A stretch of DNA of 64,000 nucleotides. Origin: Methylosinus sp. H3A. GTDB taxonomy: Bacteria; Pseudomonadota; Alphaproteobacteria; Rhizobiales; Beijerinckiaceae. Below the pieces are notes generated by a model. The model was not told where the DNA came from. It searched no databases and saw nothing but the letters and a program-made list of their open reading frames with translations. The position numbers and the translations under genes were made by a program. Location: the NCBI RefSeq assembly GCF_015709455.1, contig NZ_JADNQW010000003.1:176105-240104 (forward strand), in the 5' to 3' direction. This document shows, piece by piece, positions 34,661 through 43,237 of this stretch (within the stretch, counting starts at the first letter, position 1; the number at the start of each line of letters is the position of its first letter).

Positions 34661-34761
34661 GGTCATAAAACCGCGTTCGCCGACCTGGCGGTCCGATGGA
34701 CGCACATGCTTTCCCACGCTATCGTCAGTCGGCGCGACACCATCCCGCTCAGAGGAACGAC

Positions 34762-35397
34762 GTGGCAAAACGGCCCAATTCGCCCACGGCGACCGACGCC
34801 CAAGTAGTGGCGTTGCTCGATCGTTACCAGTGTCCCGTGCCATTCCACGAAGTCCGTGCGCGGCTCCTCGGCAACATCGCCAGCCCTTCCTCGACGTCAC
34901 CAATCGAGACCGTGAAGAGCCTGTGGGGTGGTGAACTGCCTCCGTTCGATTCGATCGACGAAGCGAACGAACTCATCGGCGCGCTCGTCATGGGTCTGTG
35001 GAACCGATTGACGAGGCATCAGGATCGTAGCGATCCGTTCCGGCTGATGCGAGTGCAGTCACGGGTGAACAGAGAGGAAATCATGTCGCTGGCGACCATG
35101 CGAAGGCAGGAGCTGGATGGATTCGCGGAGGGGCTGTTCGGGGGCGCCGAGGAATTGGATCTGTCGGAACGGGCCGTTGACGCGATGACCGTGCTCTCCA
35201 CGCTCCGGGCGATGTTCGTGGCCATCGAAGAGGTGACGGGAGATCCTACGAAGGTGGCGAATGAGACGGATTTTGCCGAGACCCTCGATCGAATGCGAGA
35301 GATGACGCTCACCGCCGAGAAGTCGATCCATGCCGTGGTTCTTGCTTGCAAGCGCGCCCGGGCTTCGGATTTCTCAGGGGGCTTGCGAAGAGGTTGA
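34762..35397 (+). CDS. Conserved hypothetical protein
   Basis: 211 aa from GTG 34762 (behind AGAGGA), open to 34696 upstream. Helical and acidic: VVALLDRYQCPVPFHEVRAR, IDEANELIGALVMGLWNRLT, RQELDGFAEGLFGGAEELDL, TLTAEKSIHAVVLACKRARA. The central part faintly recalls YecA/UPF0149 proteins, but the Cys-rich tail of those is absent. No signal. Unknown role; it lies right behind the IS110 scrap and repeat A, so its original promoter may be lost. Confidence 0.5.
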   Translation: MAKRPNSPTATDAQVVALLDRYQCPVPFHEVRARLLGNIASPSSTSPIETVKSLWGGELPPFDSIDEANELIGALVMGLWNRLTRHQDRSDPFRLMRVQSRVNREEIMSLATMRRQELDGFAEGLFGGAEELDLSERAVDAMTVLSTLRAMFVAIEEVTGDPTKVANETDFAETLDRMREMTLTAEKSIHAVVLACKRARASDFSGGLRRG

Positions 35398-35644
35398 CGT
35401 TACACTGAGACGGCGGGCCGTGAGCGGCGGCCTTGAAATCCGGAGGCGAATCGCTGGCGCACGTAAAGGGCGCTTGTTCGTCGGTTGTTTGCGCTCCTGT
35501 AGATCTGCGCGAGCGTCGCAAGCATGCCGGGCTAACTCAGGCGGAGATGGCTCGTCTCAGGGGATGAGCCTGTCAGGCTATCCGCCGACTCGCCCGTTGC
35601 CTCATCGGCTCAAGGGCCAACCGTTGATAAACGTTCGAACCATT

Positions 35645-35926
35645 TCATGACTTCGGCCATTGTTGCGCGCCGTGCAGTACGCGGACCAGCTCGACGTGTG
35701 TCTCGGCGACGCGATAGACGACGATAAATGGCGTGCGTGGTACGAGCAGCTCGCGTGTGCCGCTCAGGCGGCCGGGCCGCCCGGAATTCGGAAACTTTCG
35801 TAAGCGTTCGACTTGAGACTCGATTTCATCCCACATCGCGAGCGCGGCTCTCGGCTTGTCCTTCGCGATGTGTTCGACGATACGGTCGAGGTCTTCGCCG
35901 TAGCTGTCGCGGCGAAACAGGCGCAC
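35645..35926 (-). CDS. parE: ParE/RelE-superfamily toxin
   Basis: 93 aa. Matches ParE: SYGEDLDRIVEHIAKDKPRA, QVERLRKFPNSGRPGRLSGT, ELLVPRTPFIVVYRVAETHV, ELVRVLHGAQQWP. ParE toxins poison gyrase and are neutralised by a partner made from the same operon. The antitoxin gene at 35930-36424 ends 3 bases upstream, so the order is antitoxin then toxin. A plasmid addiction module next to repABC is the usual setting. Confidence 0.88.
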   Translation of the reverse strand: MRLFRRDSYGEDLDRIVEHIAKDKPRAALAMWDEIESQVERLRKFPNSGRPGRLSGTRELLVPRTPFIVVYRVAETHVELVRVLHGAQQWPKS

Positions 35927-35929
35927 GCG

Positions 35930-36424
35930 CTAACCGTTGTGTTCGGCGGCCCGACGCGCAAGCTCGGCGCGTTTTTCGGCCGCTCGTTGCGCCCATGAGT
36001 CTTCGTCTAGGAGTCCGATCTTGCCGGCGTCGATCCTGTCGAGAGTGCTCTGCACCTCGGTACGAAACCACATGTCGTGCTCCGCCGCCTCGCGCTGCTT
36101 GCGTAACCGTTCGGCCTGGTCGGGGCGTCGGCGTGCGCCGGGGTCTGGTTCATAGGCTTGCGCGTCCACCTCGAAACGCACGACGCCGAGCTCGTCACGC
36201 ACAAAGGCTGCCGCCGTGGCGAGGTTGCGCCAGAGGCGGGGTTTGCGAGCGCGCTGGGCGGCGATGGCGCGCTCGAGGACGCCGTAGCGTACAAGGACGG
36301 CCCATCCGCCCTTCTGGCCGAGGACGGTCGCACCGCGAACGGCATGCGCCTCGACGAGGCTCTGAACGGCTTTGCCGTCGATGATGTCGGGGACGGCGGG
36401 TCGCTGCGCCACTTTTCGAGCCAT
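35930..36424 (-). CDS. Antitoxin of the ParE-type module
   Basis: 164 aa, longer than typical ParD (about 80). Residues 1-55 look like a substrate-binding-free fold with AVQSLVEAHAVRGATVLGQK, then LERAIAAQRARKPRLWRNLA. The C-terminal half is highly charged and helical (QAERLRKQREAAEHDMWFRT, AEKRAELARRAAEHNG) and would wrap the toxin. Co-encoded with ParE 3 bases downstream. The N-terminal half probably binds the operator. Confidence 0.7.
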   Translation of the reverse strand: MARKVAQRPAVPDIIDGKAVQSLVEAHAVRGATVLGQKGGWAVLVRYGVLERAIAAQRARKPRLWRNLATAAAFVRDELGVVRFEVDAQAYEPDPGARRRPDQAERLRKQREAAEHDMWFRTEVQSTLDRIDAGKIGLLDEDSWAQRAAEKRAELARRAAEHNG

Positions 36425-37032
36425 GGGTTCTGAGTGTGATGGGGTGGATTATTCAATAATCACGCGCGTATGTCCAGTCGGCCCATTATGACCTGGGTGA
36501 AATGCGCTAGGTGGCATCATGCCGAACTGCCGCGCGTCGATAGTTGGGCGGACGCACGCGGCTGAGCTGAACCGTAAACACCCGTGAGACTACGGTTGAA
36601 GCGCACGATCTTTCAGAGGGCTGGGCGCGTCTCGCGGGCGGTGACGGCGATGGATTTCGAAGGAGAGCCGTCGTTGACCTCGGCATGAATAAGGGCGTCA
36701 GGAGGCTCACCCCGTGTCATCGCGTGATGGATGCTATTTTCGGCCGCCCGACTTCTGTACCGGCGCCTCCCCTCCCCTCCCCTTTCCACATCGGGAATCC
36801 TCGAGGTCGTAGCGTATTAAGGTGTGGGCTGTGGGCGTTCTGCGTCTCCTTGGATAGATAGGGTTCGTTCGGGACTAAGTCCCGGGCAAAACTCCTTGTT
36901 CTCATCGACGGGGCGTCGATTAGCATTCCGTTAACTCAAAATCGCTGGACGTGTTTGGAGAATCGTGGCTATGTCTGACGCTCTAGGGGCGTCAAAGCGC
37001 CCTCTGACCGTCACAGGAATGCTGGAACGTTG
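36425..37032. promoter_or_regulatory. Long leader upstream of repABC
   Basis: About 600 bases with no gene. It contains a C/T-rich tandem repeat (CCTCC units, 36766-36783) and, close to repA, a hairpin GGGCG-tcaaag-CGCCC (36987-37002) inside an imperfect palindrome around GACGCTCTAGGGGCGTC (36978-36994). RepABC operons are autoregulated by RepA/RepB in such leaders; a canonical 16-bp parS palindrome was not found by eye. Confidence 0.4.
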
Positions 37033-38250
37033 ATGACAGCTTTGACCTCGGCCAGCGTAGCCGGCGAAGACGCAGTCGACAAGATTGTGCATCACGCCGA
37101 GATTTTATCTACACATCTTCAAGATGTGCGCGAACGCATGTACCCACCTAGTGCAGAAAAAGGCCTCCGGTACTTCATGACGAATGAGGTATCCAAACTC
37201 ACATCGATCCCTGAATCCACTTTGCGAACGATGTCGATTGAGGGAAAGGGCCCCGCGCCCGCTCGTCTCGATAACAACCATCGTGCCTATACTCTCGCTC
37301 AGATCAATGAGCTGCGGCAGCTATTCGCGCACCAAAAGCCTGCGGACGCTTTGCGGTTTCTTCCCCGCCGCCGTATCGGCGATCACCTTCAAATTTTGGC
37401 TATCGCGAATTTTAAAGGAGGGAGTGCAAAGACCACAACCAGTGTGCACCTCGCTCATTACCTGGCGCTCCAAGGCTACAGGGTCCTTGCAATTGATCTC
37501 GATCCGCAGGCCTCTTTATCTGCAATGTTCGGTGCCCAGCCCGAAGTGGATGTTGGCGAAAACGAAACTGTCTATGCAGCGCTACGTTACGACGAGCGAC
37601 GTCGACCCCTACGCGAAATCGCTCGAAAGACCTACTTTTCCGGTATTGATCTGGTTCCTGGCAACATCGAGGTCATGGAGTATGAGCATGACACGCCTCG
37701 GGTGCTAGCAGAGAAAACTGGCAACTTTGGCACAGTATTTTTTGAGCGTCTTCGCTCAGCGATCGCGGAAGTCGAAGACGATTACGACGTCGTGATCCTG
37801 GATACGCCGCCATCGCTAGGCTTTTTAACTCTGGGAGCGATTTATGCAGCGACGGGGATGATCGTAACGGTCCATCCCGCGATGTTGGACGTCGCGTCCA
37901 TGAGCCAGTTCCTTCTCATGATGGGGGATCTTGCGATCGTTATTCGCGACGCAGGCGCGACCCTTCGCCAGGATTTTTTCCGTTACTTGATCACGCGTCA
38001 TAATCCAAATGATCTACCGCAAACAGAAGTTGTGACGATGCTTCGGCATCTCTTTGGCAGCGACGTGCTTGTTCCGACAGCGATTGAAAGCACAGCGGTC
38101 GAGGCTGCGGGACTAGCGAAGCGCAGCCTCTATGAACTGGAGCCAGGGCAGATAAGACGAGATACATTTCACCGAGCGCGCGAATCGATCGACGCGGTGA
38201 ATGAGCGGATCCTTGGGCTGATCACGGAGAGCTGGGGACGAGCGGCATGA
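37033..38250 (+). CDS. repA: RepA partitioning ATPase (ParA family)
   Basis: 405 aa from ATG 37033 (a TTG stands directly before). N-terminal MerR-like HTH (FMTNEVSKLTSIPESTLRTM, YTLAQINELRQLFA) for autorepression, then deviant Walker A FKGGSAKTTTSVHLAHYLA, LAIDLDPQASLSAMFG, and Walker B VVILDTPPSLGFLTLGA. This is the ParA-type ATPase that moves plasmid copies apart with RepB. Its stop overlaps the repB start (ATGA). Length is standard for RepA of repABC plasmids. Confidence 0.95.
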   Translation: MTALTSASVAGEDAVDKIVHHAEILSTHLQDVRERMYPPSAEKGLRYFMTNEVSKLTSIPESTLRTMSIEGKGPAPARLDNNHRAYTLAQINELRQLFAHQKPADALRFLPRRRIGDHLQILAIANFKGGSAKTTTSVHLAHYLALQGYRVLAIDLDPQASLSAMFGAQPEVDVGENETVYAALRYDERRRPLREIARKTYFSGIDLVPGNIEVMEYEHDTPRVLAEKTGNFGTVFFERLRSAIAEVEDDYDVVILDTPPSLGFLTLGAIYAATGMIVTVHPAMLDVASMSQFLLMMGDLAIVIRDAGATLRQDFFRYLITRHNPNDLPQTEVVTMLRHLFGSDVLVPTAIESTAVEAAGLAKRSLYELEPGQIRRDTFHRARESIDAVNERILGLITESWGRAA

Positions 38251-39269
38251 CCAAGCGCGAACCACGAAAATCTATCATCGCAAATTTCGGCTCCCTCTTA
38301 AGCGATCAGCCAGGATCATCTGCAGGCAGCACCGCGGAGTCCAGCGTCGGTGGCAGGACCGTAGCGCGAGTGGGCGCGGGTGTTATAGGCGCGACCCAAA
38401 GAACCCTCACCGACATTAGGGAGGAACGGGACCGGCTACGCGCTCAACTTGAGAGTGGCAGCGGACTGGAGGTCGATCCTGATCTAATCGAACCTTCGCC
38501 ATTTCCAGACCGGCTCCCAGACGACTCTGAGGAGGACTTTGAAACGTTCAAAAGACAAATCGAGGATGAGGGTCAGAAGATCCCCATTCAAGTCCGGCGC
38601 CACCCCGGTTCCCCCGGGCGCTATCAGGTAGTCTATGGGCATAGGCGGTGGCGGGCAGCCAAAGAACTCGGCCGTCCCCTCAAATGCATGATCGTGGACT
38701 ATTCGGACAGCGAACTTGTTGTCGCGCAGGGAATCGAGAATGCGGCGCGACAGGATTTGACGTGGATTGAACGAGCTCTTTTCGCTTGGCGCATGGATGC
38801 CGCTGGGATCAAGGCTAGGGATATTCGAGCTGCCCTGGGTATTGACGACCCTGAGCTTGCGCGGTTCCGCTCTGTTTGTCGGGCTATCCCGGAAGGGATT
38901 CTTGAGGCGATCGGCCGAGCTCCAAAAGTAGGACGACCTAGGTGGGTCGAGCTTGCGGCAGCTTTGACAGCGGATCCGAGCGGCTTGGCCAAAATCGAAA
39001 AAACCTTGGCAGCTGACAAGGTCTTGGGGACTCGATCTGACGACCGATTCCGAATCGTGCTTGGAGCATTGAAGGCATCGTCAGCCGAACAAGGACGGGA
39101 TGTTCAATTACTCGCAAAGTCTGGGAGGGCCATCGGCAAGGCGACGTTCAAAGGTGGAGACATCAGATTTAGCCTTGCTCGCGAACATTCTGAGGCGTTC
39201 TCAGAATTTCTGAGAGGAGAAATTCCACACATCGTGGAACGATTTCTCGCGAGAGAAGAGGAGGCCTGA
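38247..39269 (+). CDS. repB: RepB partitioning protein (ParB family)
   Basis: 340 aa. N-terminal RepA-contact segment (KSIIANFGSLLSDQPG), ParB/Srx-like domain with IEPSPFPDRLPDDSEEDFET, GQKIPIQVRRHPGSPGRYQV, VYGHRRWRAAKELGRPLKCM and NAARQDLTWIERALFAWRMD, then an HTH (AGIKARDIRAALGIDDPELA) and a C-terminal dimer region. It binds parS sites and works with RepA in segregation. Overlaps repA by four bases. 232 bases, containing the ctRNA, separate it from repC. Confidence 0.95.
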   Translation: MTKREPRKSIIANFGSLLSDQPGSSAGSTAESSVGGRTVARVGAGVIGATQRTLTDIREERDRLRAQLESGSGLEVDPDLIEPSPFPDRLPDDSEEDFETFKRQIEDEGQKIPIQVRRHPGSPGRYQVVYGHRRWRAAKELGRPLKCMIVDYSDSELVVAQGIENAARQDLTWIERALFAWRMDAAGIKARDIRAALGIDDPELARFRSVCRAIPEGILEAIGRAPKVGRPRWVELAAALTADPSGLAKIEKTLAADKVLGTRSDDRFRIVLGALKASSAEQGRDVQLLAKSGRAIGKATFKGGDIRFSLAREHSEAFSEFLRGEIPHIVERFLAREEEA

Positions 39270-39342
39270 AAGCGGCCCCATGCTCGAGAAATGCCCGATG
39301 GAGTCGAGCCAATTTGAACGCAATTTAGAGGAAGCAACCTAG

Positions 39343-39383
39343 ACGCAAAAGAAAAAGGCCCCCGAAACCAAGTCCCGGAAGCC
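39343..39383 (-). terminator. Intrinsic terminator of the repABC ctRNA
   Basis: On the minus strand GGCTTCCG (39383-39376) pairs with CGGGGGCC (39364-39357), using two G-T wobbles, and TTTTTCTTTT follows. Confidence 0.75.
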
Positions 39384-39399
39384 CTTCTCGTTCTGTAGC
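39345..39399 (-). ncRNA. Antisense ctRNA (incA-type) between repB and repC
   Basis: Position between repB and repC, antisense orientation, sigma-70-like promoter and hairpin-plus-U-tract end are those of the incompatibility RNA of repABC plasmids. It pairs with the repC leader and promotes a fold that hides the repC start. Predicted about 55 nt. The stem is shared with the RNA at 16384-16442, but the loop (ggacttggttt against gagcggcgacgttt) is not. Confidence 0.75.
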
Positions 39400-39405
39400 A
39401 AGCCG

Positions 39406-39434
39406 AGATTCTCACTTCCGCGAATCACTGTCAA
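39406..39434 (-). promoter_or_regulatory. Promoter of the repABC ctRNA
   Basis: Minus strand TTGACA (39434-39429), 17 bases, GAATCT (39411-39406). The -35 and spacing match the copy at 16449-16477. Confidence 0.65.
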
Positions 39435-39501
39435 GCGTCTCGTGAGAGACTGACGTCGTTTCGGCGAGCGGATTTCTTTTGCCTGAACGAGGCAAAGGAT
39501 C

Positions 39502-40836
39502 ATGCAGACACGTCCAACGACGCCCTTCGGGCGGCGGCCGCTGTCGCTCGCCATGGTGGCGAGCCAGGCCGCGACCGAAAATTTCGCCGCAAGGCCGGGC
39601 GCATCCGATACTGTCGTCCACAAATGGCGATTGTTTCGCGCGCTCACCGAAGCCAAAGAGTCGCTCGGCGTCACCGACCGAGCGCTATCCGTATTGCACG
39701 CGCTGCTGAGCTTTCACCAGGAGACAGCGCTCTCTTTGCCGGAGAAGCATTCGACGTCTGCCGAAGCGGGTTCCGCCAGCGGCGGCATCGTCGTGTTTCC
39801 CTCGAATAAGGAACTCTCGATCCGCGCCCATGGCATGGCTCCGGCGACGTTGCGGCGGCATCTCGCCTGCCTGGTCGACGCCGGCCTGATCATCCGCCGC
39901 GATTCACCAAATGGCAAACGCTTCGCCCGCAAAGGGCAGGGGGGAGCCATAGAGGACGCTTTCGGCTTCGACCTCGCGCCGCTCGTCGCGCGTTCGAGCG
40001 AAATCGAGAACCTCGCCGAGGAGGTGCGGGCCGAAAACCGTGCGATCGCGCTGCTGCGCGAAAAGATCACCCTCACCCGACGAGACATCGTCAAGATGAT
40101 CGAGACAGGATTGGGGGAGGGCGTTTCGGGCGACTGGGACGACGCGCACCAACAGTATGCGACGCTCTCGGCGCGCTACGGGCGGGGGCTTTCGTGCGCC
40201 GATCTGGAGGCTTTGGCCCGCGAACTCGCCACGCTGGCTGCCGAGATCCACAAGGCGCTGGAAAAGCACATAAAAGCTCAAAATATGAACGGCAATGAGT
40301 CCCAAACTGAGCGTCACATACAGAATCAAACCACAAACTCTTTCGATCTTGAACCTAGCCTTCAAGAAGGCCGGACCGATCCACCCCAGCCAAACCTCGA
40401 ACAGAGCAGGGGGCCGATCGTTCGAGCGCCGGAAGTATCCTCGGAACGCTCTCAAACTGTCGATTCCAAGCCGGCGCTTCGAGCCTATCCGCTCGGCATG
40501 GTGCTGGAGGCCTGTCCAGACATCGTCGATTACGGCAGAGGCGGCGAAATTTCCTCATGGCGAGACTTGGCTGCTGCGGCGGCGACAGTGCGCTCGGCGC
40601 TCGGCGTTTCGCCAGACGCCTGGTCGCAAGCCTTGGACGTTTTGGGCGAGCATGACGCCGCGATCGTCATCGCCGCGATCCTGCAACGCGGCGAGGAGAT
40701 TAAAAGCGCTGGCGGTTATCTCCGCGTCCTGACCGAAAAGGCGAGGGCAGGGGAATTCTCGCTCGGGCCGGTGCTGATGGCGCTATTGCGAGGAAAGGCT
40801 TCGAAGGCGGTGCGAGAACGCAAGAGGACGGGATGA
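39502..40836 (+). CDS. repC: RepC replication initiator of the repABC cassette (copy 2)
   Basis: 444 aa from ATG 39502 (RBS AAAGG). Same architecture as copy 1: TPFGRRPLSLAMVASQ, FPSNKELSIRAHGMAPATLR, DIVKMIETGLGEGVSGDWDD, C-terminal ACPDIVDYGRGGEISSW and SAGGYLRVLTEKARAG. The copies differ mainly in the middle linker (about residues 270-330) and by a 10-residue insert, EKHSTSAEAGSASG, near residue 80. It initiates replication from the origin inside repC. The leader just before it (GTTTCGGCGAGCGGATTTCT) is shared with copy 1. Confidence 0.95.
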   Translation: MQTRPTTPFGRRPLSLAMVASQAATENFAARPGASDTVVHKWRLFRALTEAKESLGVTDRALSVLHALLSFHQETALSLPEKHSTSAEAGSASGGIVVFPSNKELSIRAHGMAPATLRRHLACLVDAGLIIRRDSPNGKRFARKGQGGAIEDAFGFDLAPLVARSSEIENLAEEVRAENRAIALLREKITLTRRDIVKMIETGLGEGVSGDWDDAHQQYATLSARYGRGLSCADLEALARELATLAAEIHKALEKHIKAQNMNGNESQTERHIQNQTTNSFDLEPSLQEGRTDPPQPNLEQSRGPIVRAPEVSSERSQTVDSKPALRAYPLGMVLEACPDIVDYGRGGEISSWRDLAAAAATVRSALGVSPDAWSQALDVLGEHDAAIVIAAILQRGEEIKSAGGYLRVLTEKARAGEFSLGPVLMALLRGKASKAVRERKRTG

Positions 40837-40878
40837 TGTCGGGATGGATTTTCGGACGAGCCTCGGCAGTCAGCTCGA

Positions 40879-41793
40879 TCACCGTGTTTCGGCGGCGAGC
40901 AACCGAAGTTTTTCCGCGCGGTCGAGCAGGCTTTTGACGGAGGAGGGCGCCCAGCGGGCTCCTCCGCGCGGCGTGCGTTCATACATGGCTTCGAGCTGCG
41001 CGCCGATTTGCGCGAGCGTCAGATCGGGATTGGCCCGTTTGATCCCGGCGACGAGCGTGACGAGGCGCTCGCTGCTGACTTTTCGGCTAGCGGCTTGATG
41101 GAGGAGGCGGGGCTCGATCAAACCCTCGGCGACGAAGCATATGACCGCGCGCTTCAGGCGCTCGACGGTCCATTGGGGCAGGGGAGCGCCGTTGGCGCCA
41201 TCGCGCTTGGCGTTGAGCACGCGCACGACATCCTGCCAGCGGTGATCCGGGCGCATTTGCCGGACGACCGGCAGCCAATGTTCGGCCGATCGATTGACGC
41301 GCTCGAAATAGTTTGCCGCCTTGGCGTCGACGATGCGCTGGATGGCGTCGCGGTCGCCAGCGCGGAGTTTTGGATTGCCGCCGATGCGGCCGCGCTTTTT
41401 GGCGGCGCGCAAGCCGTCTTTGGTGCGCTCCTGGATCAAGGCGCGCTCCAACTCCGCCACGGCGCCGAGAACCTGCAGGGCGAACCGGCCTTGCGGGGTC
41501 GTCGTGTCGATCGGATCGGCGAGCGATTTGAAATGCGCGCCCTTGGCGTCGAGCTCGGCGATCACGGCCAGGAGATGCGACAGCGAACGGGCCAAACGGT
41601 CGAGCCGCGCGACGACCAGCACGTCGCCGCGGCGCACCCGCGCCAGCGCCTTGGCCAGTTCCGGCCGCGAGGCCTTGGCCCCCGACATGTGCTCGCGAAA
41701 TATCTCTACACAGCCGGCCGCCTTCAGCACATCGGTCTGCGCGTCCGTGACCTGGTCCTCGGTCGAGACACGGGCGTAGCCGATCAGGGGCAT
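40879..41793 (-). CDS. Serine recombinase (resolvase family) with extended C-terminus
   Basis: 304 aa, intact. Catalytic domain LIGYARVSTEDQVTDAQTDV with the nucleophilic Ser in ARVST, GDVLVVARLDRLARSLSHLL and GAVAELERALIQERTKDGLR. After the resolvase core there are about 150 additional residues (WQDVVRVLNAKRDGANGAPL, RLVTLVAGIKRANPDLTLAQ) with further HTH-like stretches, longer than a Tn3 resolvase (185 aa). Probably resolves plasmid multimers or belongs to a mobile element. The AbiE genes lie directly upstream on the same strand. Confidence 0.88.
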   Translation of the reverse strand: MPLIGYARVSTEDQVTDAQTDVLKAAGCVEIFREHMSGAKASRPELAKALARVRRGDVLVVARLDRLARSLSHLLAVIAELDAKGAHFKSLADPIDTTTPQGRFALQVLGAVAELERALIQERTKDGLRAAKKRGRIGGNPKLRAGDRDAIQRIVDAKAANYFERVNRSAEHWLPVVRQMRPDHRWQDVVRVLNAKRDGANGAPLPQWTVERLKRAVICFVAEGLIEPRLLHQAASRKVSSERLVTLVAGIKRANPDLTLAQIGAQLEAMYERTPRGGARWAPSSVKSLLDRAEKLRLLAAETR

Positions 41794-41796
41794 GGG

Positions 41797-42291
41797 TCAA
41801 TCTCCCCAAGGCCCGCCGACTGGCCATTTTCCTAAACTGGTCTGTTCGTCGGTGGCGGACAGAAGGACCGGCATCAGAAATGAGGCGATCGACGGGATAA
41901 TTTGGTTCAGCGGCTCCGGCGCCATCGCGATCTCGGTGCGCCGAAGGAAGGCTTGCCACTGCGTTTGCTTCACCGGATCCACGGCGAACGCCTCTGAAAG
42001 TCCGAATGGAATTTCGGTCGGCGGCGTTGTTCCGCGGCGCTCTGGGTTGCCGGCGCCGAGAAGATCGAGGTCGCCGGTCGCGCGATAAGGCGTCGGCCCC
42101 CACAGGCTGAAGGGGATAGCGCCTATCAGGATGAACCGTTCTCGATGCTCCGAAACGCTCAACCGATACAGGAGCTTTTCGATCGCGTAGCGGGTGAGGA
42201 TCAGCTGAACATTCTCACCGGCGGCCCGCGCACGCTGGGTCAGGCGGTCTCGTAACGAGGCCGGGAGATTTTTGAGCGGCTCTCGTGTCAC
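41797..42291 (-). CDS. abiEii: AbiEii-type nucleotidyltransferase toxin, internally deleted
   Basis: 164 aa; the family usually has 250-300. The N-terminus is well conserved (LPASLRDRLTQRARAAGENV, ILTRYAIEKLLYRLSVSEHR, YRATGDLDLLGAG with the catalytic D-x-D). It then jumps to the C-terminal family motif, AFAVDPVKQTQWQAFLRR and FLMPVL, so roughly 100 central residues, including the rest of the catalytic region, are absent and a short odd stretch (NPERRGTTPPTEIPFG) takes their place. ILIGAIPFSLW also deviates from the usual KGA-lF. Probably inactive as a toxin. Overlaps the AbiEi stop by four bases. Confidence 0.75.
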   Translation of the reverse strand: MTREPLKNLPASLRDRLTQRARAAGENVQLILTRYAIEKLLYRLSVSEHRERFILIGAIPFSLWGPTPYRATGDLDLLGAGNPERRGTTPPTEIPFGLSEAFAVDPVKQTQWQAFLRRTEIAMAPEPLNQIIPSIASFLMPVLLSATDEQTSLGKWPVGGPWGD

Positions 42292-42911
42292 GAAAGCGCC
42301 GCCAGATAGGGTCCCATGACATTCTGGACGCGATCGATGGCGGCATAACGCCAGATTTCGTCGCGCGTGGCCCGCTTTTTCGTCAGGCAGTCCCGTAGCG
42401 CGTCGATAGCCACGTCGAGGCCGATTTTGCCGCGATACTTGAAACAGTCGGCCACTGTTTTCGCTGGCGATGTGATGGGGACGACCACCCGATCGACGAG
42501 CTGCTGCTCGACTCCGGCTTTCAGCGCCTCACCGCTGGCGCGAAGAATCTTCAGTGTGACCGGCGGTCGCCTCGGCGCCCATGCCTTTGAGGGCAGGAGC
42601 ATCCAGACCTGGGGCGGAAGCTGGGTCGTCAGCTCATGGAACTGCAGGGCCGACAGCAGTCCGATGACCCCATTAGGAACGGATTTCGATGCCTCGGCGA
42701 GACTGCGATGGGCGCTGATTTGGCCGCCCGCGAGTGCGTAGAGTCCCCGTCCGGGTTGCGTGAGCAGTCCCTCGTCTCGGAGGCGTTGCAGGTAGATACG
42801 CGGGACTCCTGCCGCTTCGAAATCCCGCGAACGAGCGATCCCGCGGTCGCGAGCGACGGCGAGAGCGAGTTCCTTCAGGTTTTTGGCCTGGATCGTGGGC
42901 GTTTGTTGCAT
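42288..42911 (-). CDS. abiEi: AbiEi-type antitoxin/regulator
   Basis: 207 aa, intact. N-terminal winged-helix (VARDRGIARSRDFEAAGVPR, IYLQRLRDEGLLTQPGRGLY) that autoregulates the operon, then the AbiEi C-terminal domain (SPAKTVADCFKYRGKIGLDV, AIDALRDCLTKKRATRDEI). Type IV toxin-antitoxin systems of this sort give phage resistance and plasmid stability. The antitoxin is followed immediately by the deleted toxin gene. Promoter expected in 42912-42985. Confidence 0.88.
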   Translation of the reverse strand: MQQTPTIQAKNLKELALAVARDRGIARSRDFEAAGVPRIYLQRLRDEGLLTQPGRGLYALAGGQISAHRSLAEASKSVPNGVIGLLSALQFHELTTQLPPQVWMLLPSKAWAPRRPPVTLKILRASGEALKAGVEQQLVDRVVVPITSPAKTVADCFKYRGKIGLDVAIDALRDCLTKKRATRDEIWRYAAIDRVQNVMGPYLAALS

Positions 42912-42985
42912 TTGTCAGGTTGATATCACGAAACACCTAGAGTGTGCAACATATGTTGCAGAATTGGATGACATTACAAATCGGT

Positions 42986-43064
42986 CGTTTGAAAACGCAG
43001 CCGAAGGCCGAAGTTCGCCGCCGCCATATAGAGGCGAGCAGGAGAAAGAACCGAAAAAACAGCC
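42986..43064 (+). repeat. 78-bp dispersed repeat, copy B
   Basis: Matches the reverse complement of 34583-34660; identical 24-base core at 43001-43024 (CCGAAGGCCGAAGTTCGCCG and on). The rest of 42912-43237 has no gene, only the promoters of abiEi and of the DUF1612 gene. Confidence 0.7.
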
Positions 43065-43237
43065 ATTTTTGCCGATTTGCGGGCCGAAAGCTCGCCTCCA
43101 GAGCCGTTCGGAGGCTTGCTTTCGGCGGCCACGGCGACGCATTTCGATCCGGCAGGCGAATGAGAAAAAGGCATCCTCTATCACTCAAGGTAAATTCGAA
43201 ATAACTTGATGAATGTTTCGATTCGCTCGGAATTAAA

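Noticed and set aside
34512..34934. 140-codon frame starting like an IS110 transposase
   Set aside because: Only the first 16 residues match IS110; the rest overlaps the dispersed repeat and the next gene in another frame.
36425..37032. Canonical repABC parS palindrome
   Set aside because: Only imperfect palindromes were found; nothing matches the usual GTT...AAC 16-bp form, so I do not name a parS.
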